This document shows positions 1-7,706 of a stretch of DNA of 64,000 bases, one piece after another. Position 1 is the stretch's first letter. Each line of letters starts with the position of its first letter. Source of the DNA: JACVRW01 sp963733885 (lineage in GTDB: Bacteria > Actinomycetota > Thermoleophilia > Solirubrobacterales > Thermoleophilaceae); assembly GCA_963733885.1 (NCBI GenBank), contig CAVTES010000008.1, forward strand, positions 62,001 through 126,000, in the 5' to 3' direction. A model generated the notes under the pieces. It ran no database searches, was not told the origin of the DNA, and was given only the letters and a program-made list of their open reading frames with translations. The translations under genes and the position numbers were made by a program.

Positions 1-1358
1 GCAACGGCGTGATACGTACCGGCGTCCGGGTCGTAGCCGAGCCGGCGAACCGAGGTGCGAGAGGCGCGCGCGATCAGCAGGAGCAGCGACAGGACCACGC
101 CGATGAGGATGCCCTGGATGATCCCGAAGAACAGGATGCCGAGCCCGGCGCCCATGAAGAACACCCAGTCGGCGCGGTTGACCCGGTAGTAGCGCTTCAG
201 CCCGGCGAGGGTGATGAGCCCGACCATCGCGTCGATGACGACCGCGCCCAGCGTCGCGCTGGGGAGCTTCTCGAAGAGGCTGGCCAGCAGGAGGATCGTC
301 AGCAGGATGAAGGCGGCATTGATGAGCGATGCCATCTGGGTTCGTTGTCCGGCCGCGTCCGCGACGGAGGTCTTCGACAGGCTGCCGTCGACAACGAAGC
401 CGCCCACCAGGCCCGAGGCGCCGTTCGCCATTCCCTGCGCGATCAGCTCCTGGTTGGGGTCGATCTCGTAGCCGTGCTTGAGCGCCATCGTCCGGGACGA
501 GGCGAGCGATTCGGAATAGCCGACGAAGATCACCGAGAGCGCACCGACGACGAGGGCGGTCGTCTCGCTCCAGCCGACGTCGGGAAGCCCGACGGAGAAC
601 AGGCCGGTAGGCACGTCCCCGGTCACCGCGACGCCGTGGCTCGCGAGATCGAACACGTTGACGGCGACGATCGCGAGCGCCATCACGATCAGCGCGCGCG
701 GCCACTGTGGCAGCAGATAGCGCATCAGCAGTAGCAGCACGAGCGACCCGGCGCCGACGGCGAGCGTCGTGCCGCTGGTGTCGGGCAGCGCCTCGATCGT
801 CCACCAGAGCTCCTGCACGTAGGTGCCGGTATCGATGTCGACGCCGAACAGCTTGTGCGACTGGTCGATGATGATCCCGATCGAGAACCCCAGGATGAAG
901 CCCGCCATCACAGCCTTCGACAGGAAGGTCGAGACCCACCCCATCCGCAGCAGGCCGAGCGCCAGATAGAGCGCGGCGGTCGCGAGCGCGAGTGCGGCCG
1001 TGTAGCCGACGGCCTTGCTGGTTCCCATCGCCGCCGCCCCCACCAGCGGCGCGACCACGGCGAAAGAGACGGCCGCGACAGTCGCGCTCGGCCCCTCCGC
1101 CAGATGCCTGGAGGTGCCGAACAGCGGATAGGCGATCAGGGCCGCGAACGCCGTGTAGAGCCCGTACTGCAGCGGCACGCCGACGATCGAGGCGTAGGCC
1201 AGGCTCTGCGGCACGAGCAGCGCCCAGACCGAGAGCCCGGCGACGGCGTCTGCCGCCAGCCACTTCCGCTCGTAGCCCGGCAACCAGCCGAGGATCGGGA
1301 GATACCGCTGCAAGCCACTTGGCTTCTGACCGTTCGGGTCGATCGCAGGGGTGGCCAT
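1..1358 (-). CDS. SulP-family anion permease, 3' end cut by window edge
   Basis: Reading the minus strand from an ATG at 1358 gives 452 open codons running off the window edge. The product is a polytopic membrane protein of the SulP (SLC26-like) family, which imports inorganic anions such as sulfate or bicarbonate. Visible family hallmarks are the N-terminal stretch WALLVPQSLAYASIVGVPL, then YGLYTAF, GTSRHLAEGPSAT, and later GYSESLASSRTMALKHGYEID followed by NQELIAQGMANGASGLVGGF. Any cytoplasmic STAS domain would lie beyond the window. The substrate cannot be told from sequence. A second, complete SulP lies at 9407-11161. Confidence 0.9.
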   Translation of the reverse strand, partial: MATPAIDPNGQKPSGLQRYLPILGWLPGYERKWLAADAVAGLSVWALLVPQSLAYASIVGVPLQYGLYTAFAALIAYPLFGTSRHLAEGPSATVAAVSFAVVAPLVGAAAMGTSKAVGYTAALALATAALYLALGLLRMGWVSTFLSKAVMAGFILGFSIGIIIDQSHKLFGVDIDTGTYVQELWWTIEALPDTSGTTLAVGAGSLVLLLLMRYLLPQWPRALIVMALAIVAVNVFDLASHGVAVTGDVPTGLFSVGLPDVGWSETTALVVGALSVIFVGYSESLASSRTMALKHGYEIDPNQELIAQGMANGASGLVGGFVVDGSLSKTSVADAAGQRTQMASLINAAFILLTILLLASLFEKLPSATLGAVVIDAMVGLITLAGLKRYYRVNRADWVFFMGAGLGILFFGIIQGILIGVVLSLLLLIARASRTSVRRLGYDPDAGTYHAV

Positions 1359-1436
1359 TAGGCGCCCGAGTTCGCCATTACTCGCGGACCGTCAGAGCCC
1401 TGTCTCGGCCGCGACGCGGCCGGACGCAAGGGCCTC

Positions 1437-1940
1437 CTATCCGGCGGTCGCCGCTGCGCTGAGGTGGTCGACCTGCTCGTCGGTCAGCTGCTGGCGGCTC
1501 ACCCGCCCGCCCGCTCCGGCGGCGGCGATCAACTCCTCGGCCGTGTCGGGGCCGGCCACCAGAATGAGCGCCGAGCTGCCCCGCGGCAGCGCCGCCTTGA
1601 CCTGGTCCACGAGCCCATCGAACGCACCCGTGCGCTCGGTGTCCCCGATCGCTCCGCCGGTGAGCGCCCCCATGCTTCCCCAGAACAGGATCCCCAGCGG
1701 CCCGGCGATCGTGCCCAGAAACATTCCGGTCAGGCCCCCGATCGTCGCCCCCGACCCAACGTGGCCCTCCTCCCCGTAGTCAGGGCTGGTGGCCTTCATC
1801 GAGAACCGGCCGCCGTGGTGATGCTCGAGCACCGCGACCTCCACCAGCCAGGCGTCGTCCCGCGACGCCCGCAGACTGCTCAGCTCTTGCTCCGCCGTGT
1901 GCGTGCCGTCAAACGAGACGACCGCCATCTCCATCGACAT
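1437..1940 (-). CDS. DUF1269-type protein with glycine-rich membrane hairpin
   Basis: A 167-residue protein of unknown function. The N-terminal third is soluble; residues about 65-100 form a hydrophobic glycine-rich hairpin (GATIGGLTGMFLGTIAGP, then GSMGALTGGAIGD); the C-terminal third has the segment ALPRGSSALILVAG typical of DUF1269 proteins. The ATG at 1940 is preceded by GGAG-rich sequence. A copy of the recurrent element (2021-2045, same orientation) lies 80 bp upstream. A second DUF1269 gene is at 44915-45424, so the family is duplicated in the window. A stress-linked envelope role is inference only. Confidence 0.8.
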   Translation of the reverse strand: MSMEMAVVSFDGTHTAEQELSSLRASRDDAWLVEVAVLEHHHGGRFSMKATSPDYGEEGHVGSGATIGGLTGMFLGTIAGPLGILFWGSMGALTGGAIGDTERTGAFDGLVDQVKAALPRGSSALILVAGPDTAEELIAAAGAGGRVSRQQLTDEQVDHLSAAATAG

Positions 1941-2020
1941 CGCTCCAACTCCTCCACTCGTTCAGTGCCGGCACAACCGCCAAACACCCATGCCCGAGTG
2001 TCCCAACGCGCCACCCACCC

Positions 2021-2045
2021 GACATCGTCCCGATCGGACGAAATC
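2021..2045 (-). promoter_or_regulatory. Recurrent control element, copy 1 (before DUF1269 gene)
   Basis: Minus-strand match to the recurrent element: left half GATTTCGTCC, right half GGGACGATGTC. It points at the DUF1269 gene that starts at 1940. Confidence 0.55.
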
Positions 2046-2164
2046 GCCCGACGAACCAGCCCCGATCCCATCCTCGACACGCGGGAAGACGGCATGTACG
2101 GGCGAGCGGCTGGCCGCGCAGACGGTCCAGGACGCAAAGATGATCTCCTCCCGCGCGACGCTTG

Positions 2165-2190
2165 GATTTCATGCGATCAGGGACGATGAC
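2165..2190 (+). promoter_or_regulatory. Recurrent control element, copy 2, with extended leader
   Basis: Left half GATTTCATGCG, right half GGGACGATGAC. A second conserved block, GGTTGCAGGATTG, follows at 2204-2216. The same two-block arrangement recurs at 7510-7560 and 47772-47822. Confidence 0.6.
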
Positions 2191-2213
2191 CGCTGGTTGT
2201 TGGGGTTGCAGGA

Positions 2214-2417
2214 TTGTCGCCACGTGATCCGGCGCCGGGCGGAACTGGCCGCGGCTGGGCGGTGCCGCTGCGCGACGCGATCGCGCGCGCGGGCGGCTTC
2301 CGCATCAGCGACAGCTTCATCAGCCCGCTCGACCTGGTCGAGATCGGCCTCATGTCGGCCGAGGAGGCCAAGCAGCTGCACGCCCAGGAGACGGCCGCCG
2401 CGGGAAGCGCAAGCTGA
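2214..2417 (+). CDS. Possible small or remnant protein of 67 aa
   Basis: An open frame from a TTG inside the conserved leader block ends in GLMSAEEAKQLHAQETAAA. Third positions are almost all G or C, as in real genes here. There is no clear ribosome-binding site and I recognise no family. It could be the C-terminal remnant of a larger decayed gene. Confidence 0.25.
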   Translation: MSPRDPAPGGTGRGWAVPLRDAIARAGGFRISDSFISPLDLVEIGLMSAEEAKQLHAQETAAAGSAS

Positions 2418-2651
2418 CGGCCCGGGCCATCACCACGAACTGGAGGTACGAGATGTTCGGATCACGCAGAGTCGCACGACGCACGTCGCGCCGCACCGCA
2501 CGACGCGTCTCACGACGACGCCGCTAGGCAGTTGCGCATGAGGCGCTCATACAACGGCAACCGCGGGTGGTCGGGGCTGGACGACGTCTAACACGGCGCT
2601 CTGGCTGGCGCGGCGCTTGTCGCGACTAGCCCAAAGGGGACCTCCAGGGCC

Positions 2652-2676
2652 GATTTCATCTCATCGGGACGATGCG
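2652..2676 (+). promoter_or_regulatory. Recurrent control element, copy 3
   Basis: Left half GATTTCATCTC, right half GGGACGATGCG. It lies 96 bp before the small membrane protein gene at 2772. Confidence 0.65.
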
Positions 2677-2771
2677 GTAGGACCCATCAGACGAGACCCT
2701 TGGGATCGGAAGTCCAGGTTCCGGGAGGGCGCGCGGCGTCTACCCGGTGGAATCGAAAGGCAGGAACAATC

Positions 2772-2969
2772 ATGTCGGCTTGGCTCTGGATTCTGCTCGG
2801 CGTCCTGTATCTGACCGCGCTGTTCGTGCTCGGCCTGGCGACGCTCCGCAAGGGGCACACCGCCCTGTTCTGGTTCGGGATCCTCTTCCCGTTCCTGTGG
2901 ATCGTCGGCGCACTGATGCAGCCCACCCCGGCGGCAGCAGCTGCTGAAGCCAGAACAAACCTCCGATAG
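2772..2969 (+). CDS. Small two-helix membrane protein, 65 aa
   Basis: The ATG at 2772 follows an AGGA-type ribosome-binding site. The protein has two hydrophobic helices (residues about 4-24 and 31-50) separated by the short basic turn TLRKGHTA, and a short polar tail. No family is recognised. It sits behind a copy of the recurrent element, like several other small membrane proteins here. Longer in-frame starts exist upstream but would add a low-complexity tail without a better ribosome-binding site. Confidence 0.6.
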   Translation: MSAWLWILLGVLYLTALFVLGLATLRKGHTALFWFGILFPFLWIVGALMQPTPAAAAAEARTNLR

Positions 2970-2991
2970 GGCCACCGGGAGGAGGGCGATC

Positions 2992-3083
2992 GAGGTCGAC
3001 GCGGACCGCCCCGTGCCCGCCGGGATCGACAGCGAGGCGCTCGTGCTCGACCCGCCACGATCAGGGAGGCCCGGATGGACCTG
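2992..3083 (+). pseudogene. Scrap of the lipid-kinase / amphi-Trp cassette
   Basis: This short stretch encodes EVDADRPVPAGIDSEALVLD, nearly the same as the C-terminal part of the kinases at 7707-9019 and 48473-49786. It then jumps directly to the GGAGGCCC-ATGGACCTGA start region of the amphi-Trp gene. About 170 bp found between these parts in the intact copies is missing. It is a deletion scar of a third cassette copy. Confidence 0.7.
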
Positions 3084-3103
3084 ACGCGGGAGCCTCGACG
3101 CCC

Positions 3104-3820
3104 GTGAACGCTGATCGTGCCCAGTCGTTGGCCGAAGCGCTCCACCACGGCCAGCTTGACGCCGCCGGGACGCCGCTGATCGACCACATTCGGAGGGTTG
3201 CGGCGGCGGTGTCCCGCGACGCTTGCGTTGTCGCATGGCTTCACGAGACGCTCGAGCACACCTCGATCTCGGAGGAGGAGCTGTTGTCGAAGGGGCTATC
3301 GCGCGACGAGCTACGCGCGCTCAGGCTCCTCACCCGCGATACGCAGTCGCGGTCGAATACGCGTTATCTGGCGCATGTCGAGATGATCGCGCGGGCAAGC
3401 GGCGCGGGCGCCAACATCGCCCGGAGCGTCAAACGCGCCGACCTTGCCGATCGGGCGCTCAACCCTCCGATTCGAAGCGACGGATGGTCGCCCCCCTACG
3501 CGCTCGGGCTTGAGATCCTGCAGCGCGCCGCTTCCCGGCGGTCGCGGTCCCAGCCGAGCGAGGACCGTGGCGTGTCGGGAACCGAACGCGAGCTTCGCGC
3601 CCAGCAACTCGGCTCGGCATTGCGCGGCCTCGCTGCAGAGCTGGTCGAGGAGCGCCGCAAGGTCGCCCATCTGCGCCGGGAGGTCGCGGAGCTGAGACAG
3701 CGGCTCGAAGCCCTGCAGAAAGCGCAAGGCAGCGAGGATGCTGAAGCCGGAGGGGCGGGCAGCCACCGTGGTCCCGTGGAGCAACAGCCGCCCTCGGCTG
3801 GCGGAGGTCGATCATGCTGA
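3104..3820 (+). CDS. HD-domain-like protein with C-terminal coiled coil
   Basis: A 238-residue protein from a GTG start. Residues 10-110 resemble the HD hydrolase fold of ppGpp hydrolases: HGQLDAAGTPLIDHIRRVA, then AWLHETLEHT. The usual HD dyad is HE here (H47-E48), and the expected ED is E51-H52, so metal binding may be altered or lost. Residues about 160-212 form a charged heptad-rich coiled coil. The antiporter gene starts 56 bp downstream on the same strand. Hydrolytic activity is uncertain. Confidence 0.6.
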   Translation: MNADRAQSLAEALHHGQLDAAGTPLIDHIRRVAAAVSRDACVVAWLHETLEHTSISEEELLSKGLSRDELRALRLLTRDTQSRSNTRYLAHVEMIARASGAGANIARSVKRADLADRALNPPIRSDGWSPPYALGLEILQRAASRRSRSQPSEDRGVSGTERELRAQQLGSALRGLAAELVEERRKVAHLRREVAELRQRLEALQKAQGSEDAEAGGAGSHRGPVEQQPPSAGGGRSC

Positions 3821-3876
3821 TCGCGTTGCTCGCCTTCACAGAGGGTGGGGCGATCTCCAACCCGCGGGGGCTCTGA

Positions 3877-5193
3877 ATGGAGTGGTCGCTTGCCATCGTG
3901 GCGCTCACGCTGCTCGGAGTCGCGGCGATCTCGAGGCGACTGTCGGGAACGCCGGTTACGCCGGCGATGGTCTTCGTCGCGGTCGGGTTGCTGGTCGGGC
4001 CCGAGGTGCTTGACGGGATCGATCTCGAGAGTTCGAGCGCGACTGTGCGGACGTTGGCTGAGGCGACGCTGGCGTTGGTGTTGTTCTGCGACGCGTCGCG
4101 CATCGATCTGCGCGTGCTTCGCCGCGAGGTCGGGTTGCCGCTGCGGCTGCTCGGTGTAGGGCTGCCTTTGACAATCGCGCTCGGCGCGGTCGCGGCGGCT
4201 GTGATCTTCGACCGGTTGAGCGTCGAGGAGGCGATGATCCTGGCGATCGTGTTGGCGCCGACCGACGCCGCGTTGGGGCAGGCGGTCGTGACAGAGCCGC
4301 GCGTGCCGGGCCGGGTCCGCCAGGGCCTCAACGTCGAGAGCGGGCTCAACGACGGTATCTGCGTGCCGCTCTTGTTCGCGGCGGTGGCGGTGGCCGATGT
4401 TGAATCGGAGATCTCCGAGGGGCGCAGTGCCGCGACGCTGCTCCTCGAGGAGATTGGCTTCGGGGTCGTCGGCGGTCTGGTAGGTGGGCTCGTGGTCGCT
4501 GCGATTGTGATCCACGCCGGCCGCCGAGACCTGATCGCGCCTGCGTGGCGGCAGCTGATCCCGGCCGCAGGAGTCGCGCTCGCTTACGGCACCGCCGCCT
4601 CGCTCGACGGGTCGGGCTTCATCGCCGCGTTCGTCGCCGGGATGACCTTCAGGCTGGCGCTCGGGCGCGACCCCGAGAAGATCAACGAGCTCAGCGAACA
4701 GGTGGGGAACGTGCTCAACGGCGTCACCTTCCTGCTCTTCGGCGCGATCCTGCTCGGCCCCGCGCTGGGCGAGCTGACCTGGCAGCTCGCCCTCTACGCC
4801 GTGCTCAGCCTCACCGTTGTGCGGATGCTGCCGGTCGCGATCGCGATGCTGCGCACACGCGCCAGGGCGCCGACGCTCGGCTTTCTCGGCTGGTTCGGCC
4901 CCCGCGGCCTGGCATCGATCGTGTTCGCGGTAATCGTGATCGAGGAATCAAACCTCCCCCACGAGCACCTGATCGCGCTCGCGATCTACCTCACCGTCGG
5001 GCTCTCGGTCTTCGCCCATGGCCTGAGCGCCGCCCCGCTCGCCGACCGCTACGCCCGCTGGTACCAGCAACACCCGGACGACCAGCCCCCGCCAATGGAG
5101 AGCGCCCCAACCGACGTCACACGCCCCCGCGGACCAACAGCACAACCCACCGAGGTCGCGACATGGCCTGGCGGACCACAACAGGGAGACTGA
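3877..5193 (+). CDS. CPA1-type cation:proton antiporter
   Basis: A 438-residue integral membrane protein with about 12 hydrophobic segments, in the monovalent cation:proton antiporter family (NhaP-like). Core motifs are visible: LAPTDAALGQAVV and NVESGLNDGICVPL, whose SGLND matches the ion-binding ND pair of CPA1 exchangers, and GWFGPRGLASIVFAV near the C-terminus. It should exchange Na+ or K+ for H+ for pH and salt balance; the ion is not predictable. The last 45 residues are a proline-rich tail. It converges with the gene at 5274-5657. Confidence 0.85.
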   Translation: MEWSLAIVALTLLGVAAISRRLSGTPVTPAMVFVAVGLLVGPEVLDGIDLESSSATVRTLAEATLALVLFCDASRIDLRVLRREVGLPLRLLGVGLPLTIALGAVAAAVIFDRLSVEEAMILAIVLAPTDAALGQAVVTEPRVPGRVRQGLNVESGLNDGICVPLLFAAVAVADVESEISEGRSAATLLLEEIGFGVVGGLVGGLVVAAIVIHAGRRDLIAPAWRQLIPAAGVALAYGTAASLDGSGFIAAFVAGMTFRLALGRDPEKINELSEQVGNVLNGVTFLLFGAILLGPALGELTWQLALYAVLSLTVVRMLPVAIAMLRTRARAPTLGFLGWFGPRGLASIVFAVIVIEESNLPHEHLIALAIYLTVGLSVFAHGLSAAPLADRYARWYQQHPDDQPPPMESAPTDVTRPRGPTAQPTEVATWPGGPQQGD

Positions 5194-5273
5194 CGCGTCG
5201 AACGCCTGCCGGCTCTACTGCCGGCCATGGCGATCCGGAACCGATCGTCTTGGGTGACCAGATGCCGGCCTGC

Positions 5274-5657
5274 TCAGGCTTCTGCCGGCCGCTCGTCCTC
5301 GCCGTAGACGATGAGGCCGTGGACGACGTACACGCAGAGGGCGAAGAGGGCGAGGTTCCACCATGGGTAGGCGCCCCCGATCGACAGCAGCGCCCCGAAT
5401 GCTCCGAGGCTGGCGCCGATGATGCCGATTACGCGGCCGTAGGTGCTGCCCGCCATCAGCGAGAAACCACCCGTGAGCTGGATCACCCCGAGGATGATCA
5501 GGACCCAGCCGAGGGTGCTGAGGTTTGTGAGTATGTATCGCGTGTCGTTGACGAAAATGTTCGCCTTGTCCAGGGCACCGATGCCGTAGATGACGTTGAG
5601 GGTGCCCACAAGCAACAGCATGATTGCCGCGAATATGACTCGGCCCTCACCTCGCAT
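5274..5657 (-). CDS. Four-helix membrane protein (DUF7144-like)
   Basis: A 127-residue protein with four hydrophobic helices and the conserved pattern FAAIMLLLVGTLNVIYGI, LGWVLIILGVIQLTGGF, YGRVIGIIGASL and a final WWNLALFALCVYVVHGL. An ideal AAGGAGG site precedes the ATG. It is a close paralogue of 50605-50988. More distant relatives of the same four-helix type are at 16748-17194 and 52074-52466. Function is unknown. Confidence 0.8.
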   Translation of the reverse strand: MRGEGRVIFAAIMLLLVGTLNVIYGIGALDKANIFVNDTRYILTNLSTLGWVLIILGVIQLTGGFSLMAGSTYGRVIGIIGASLGAFGALLSIGGAYPWWNLALFALCVYVVHGLIVYGEDERPAEA

Positions 5658-5732
5658 TGCCTACCTCCTTGAGAGTTGAATCGGCCGCTTGTCCGCGACC
5701 GTGAACTATCGAAGCGCGATGCAGAACTTGCT

Positions 5733-5756
5733 TCATCATCCAGATGACATGAAATT
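5733..5756 (-). promoter_or_regulatory. Recurrent control element, copy 4
   Basis: Minus strand: left half AATTTCATGTC, right half TGGATGATGA. It lies about 75 bp before the DUF7144-like gene start at 5657. Confidence 0.6.
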
Positions 5757-5872
5757 CGCACTTGAGTGCCCCTTGCTTAGGGAGTCGTATTTGCGCGTGT
5801 GTTCGCTCCGCTGCGGCCCTGCTGACCTCCGCGGCAGTGCACATCGTCGACCGAGCCGCCGGAACCGGGGGA

Positions 5873-7348
5873 TCAGAGGCCTGTCTCGGCCGCGACCCGA
5901 CCGGAGGCAACCGCCTCCCGCAGGGCGTTGTAGTCGCGCTCGTTCTGGTCGGCGTACGCCTCGGCAAATGTAGCCAGCGCCCGATCGAAGCTGTCGCCCG
6001 CGCCGACATAGCTCCCGATTGCGATCGCGTCCCCGGAGCGGGCATGTGCCTTCGCGAGCGCGTGGCCGCAGAGCTCCGCGTACGCCGTCATCGCCTGCGG
6101 GTTCATCATCTCGACCAGAGCCGAGCCCTTGCCGTCCCAGAGCTGGCGCATGTAGAAATCCCGGCTCACACCGTCGAACGCCTTCATTCGGATCCAGCCG
6201 AGCATGATGTCGCTGGCGGCCTGCGTCAGTCGCTGGCCCTCGACGACCCGCTGGCCGTGGTTGTTGAACGAGCTCTTGCCCAGAAACGGCTCGAGCACCG
6301 AAGCCTGCGCCTCCTTGAGCTGCAGGAACAGCGGATCGTTCTCGTCGCGCCCCAGCATCAGCACGATCCACGCACGCGTGCCGACGCTGCCCACGCCGAC
6401 GACCTTCCGCGCCGAATGGACGTAGCGAAAGCGCTCGAGCAGCTGCCGGCGGTCGGTGCTCAGGGTGCGCCGGTAGGAGCGGATCACTCCCCGCACGAAC
6501 TCCTCGAGCTCAACCGGTCCGACGCCGGACACCACTTCCTCGATCGGGACGATGAGCGGCGGGTCGCTCGCGATCCTGGGCTCGCCGTCGACGATCTTCG
6601 TGAGCTTCGCGAACGCCTTCAGACTGTCCTTCGACCGCGCCTTGGCCAAGTTGCGCTCGAACCGCTTCCGCTGCTTTGGGGTCCCCTGCCGAGCCGCCAG
6701 CGCCGCGATCTCGTCCACGTCGATGCGGGCGTACCAGACCTCGAGGTTGGACATCTCTGCGAACGCCCTGATCGCCTCCCGGTACGAACGCGTCACGGCC
6801 CGATTGATCGCCCGGCGCTGTTTGACGTCGAAGCCTCGATCCCGGCCTGCCACGGCGAAGCTTGCCACCAGCCGCTTCACGTCCCACTCGAACGGGCCGG
6901 GCAGCGTCTCGTCGAAGTCGTTGATGCTGAACACCAGCCGCCGGTCGGGCGCGGCGAAACCACCGAAGTTGGACAGATGCGCATCGCCACAGAGCTGCAC
7001 CTGTAGCCCTGTCCGGGGCGCGCCGGCCAGGTCGGCCGCCATCGGGTAGGCCGCGCCGCGGAAGAACGTGAACGGCGACACCAGCATCCGCCCATACCGG
7101 ATCGGCACCAGCTCGGGCACCCGAGTGGCAGCCTGCTCCTCCAGCAGCTCGACCGGATCACGCCGATCGGAGGCCGGCTCCCATTCGCCATGCCCGGAGC
7201 GCGGCGCCACCGCCCTCGCCTCCTTGCCCTTTGCCGCTCGCTCCTCTGGCGTGGGGTGGGCTACCGCCATCGGCGTGGGTTGCCGCCTCTCGCGCTCGCG
7301 TGCCGCGACGGCCTCCGAACCATCGAGGGGGGTCTCAACGTCCGCCAT
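5873..7348 (-). CDS. DUF2252 protein, copy A
   Basis: A 491-residue protein of the uncharacterised DUF2252 family. It carries kinase-fold-like motifs: LCGDAHLSNFG (like the HGDxxxxN catalytic loop of aminoglycoside/HipA-type kinases) and SINDFDETLPGPFEWDVKRL (like the metal-binding aspartate loop). I start it at MADVETP (7348) because AAGGGAG sits at the right distance; an in-frame ATG at 7375 would add nine residues. It is a paralogue of 46057-47595, and both have the recurrent element about 85 bp upstream. No substrate is known. Confidence 0.85.
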   Translation of the reverse strand: MADVETPLDGSEAVAARERERRQPTPMAVAHPTPEERAAKGKEARAVAPRSGHGEWEPASDRRDPVELLEEQAATRVPELVPIRYGRMLVSPFTFFRGAAYPMAADLAGAPRTGLQVQLCGDAHLSNFGGFAAPDRRLVFSINDFDETLPGPFEWDVKRLVASFAVAGRDRGFDVKQRRAINRAVTRSYREAIRAFAEMSNLEVWYARIDVDEIAALAARQGTPKQRKRFERNLAKARSKDSLKAFAKLTKIVDGEPRIASDPPLIVPIEEVVSGVGPVELEEFVRGVIRSYRRTLSTDRRQLLERFRYVHSARKVVGVGSVGTRAWIVLMLGRDENDPLFLQLKEAQASVLEPFLGKSSFNNHGQRVVEGQRLTQAASDIMLGWIRMKAFDGVSRDFYMRQLWDGKGSALVEMMNPQAMTAYAELCGHALAKAHARSGDAIAIGSYVGAGDSFDRALATFAEAYADQNERDYNALREAVASGRVAAETGL

Positions 7349-7432
7349 GATGTCGCTCCCTTCGCCGCCGGGCAAATCTCGAATACTTCTGCGTGTGCCT
7401 TCGGTTCCATGGAACCGCTCCCTGGCCGACGC

Positions 7433-7457
7433 GTCATCGCCCAGATGGCATGAAATC
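7433..7457 (-). promoter_or_regulatory. Recurrent control element, copy 5 (DUF2252 copy A)
   Basis: Minus strand: left half GATTTCATGCC, right half TGGGCGATGAC. It lies 85 bp before the DUF2252 start at 7348. The equivalent site before DUF2252 copy B has the same spacing. Confidence 0.7.
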
Positions 7458-7509
7458 CCGGCTAGCGCGCGCCCGTCGGCGAGAGCCGAGCATTCGCCCG
7501 GATCGTCTC

Positions 7510-7534
7510 GATTTCATCCCGTCGGGACGATGAC
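7510..7534 (+). promoter_or_regulatory. Recurrent control element, copy 6, with extended leader
   Basis: Left half GATTTCATCCC, right half GGGACGATGAC. GGTTGCAGGATTG follows at 7548-7560. It lies upstream of the broken kinase gene on the plus strand and matches the block at 47772-47822. Confidence 0.7.
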
Positions 7535-7692
7535 TAGTCGTTTGTGCGGTTGCAGGATTGTTCGCCATGGTCCTGATAGGCGACCGGCGCGGCGAGCGCG
7601 CGCAGCGCGGTGGAGGTAGCCAGGTCGAGGCGTTCGGCGTCCTCGATCGAGCGGAGCCGGGCGGTGGCGGGTTCGACGTTGTTGCTGGTCAA
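7534..7692 (-). pseudogene. Truncated PAP2 phosphatase gene remnant
   Basis: The first 30 or so codons on the minus strand encode IEDAERLDLATSTALRAL, matching the N-terminus of the intact PAP2 phosphatase at 47880-48458 (WIEDAERLDLAIYAAIA). The catalytic three quarters are gone; the frame runs into the leader sequence and stops. It is the PAP2 member of the decayed cassette copy. Confidence 0.7.
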
Positions 7693-7706
7693 GGCGGTGG
7701 GATCCC

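Noticed and set aside
6..1360. Long plus-strand open frames rich in Arg/Asp/Gln
   Set aside because: They are antisense shadows of the SulP gene; composition is that of a reverse-complemented GC-rich gene. The same applies to many long opposite-strand frames over the AI-2E, LuxR, DAGK and amine oxidase genes.
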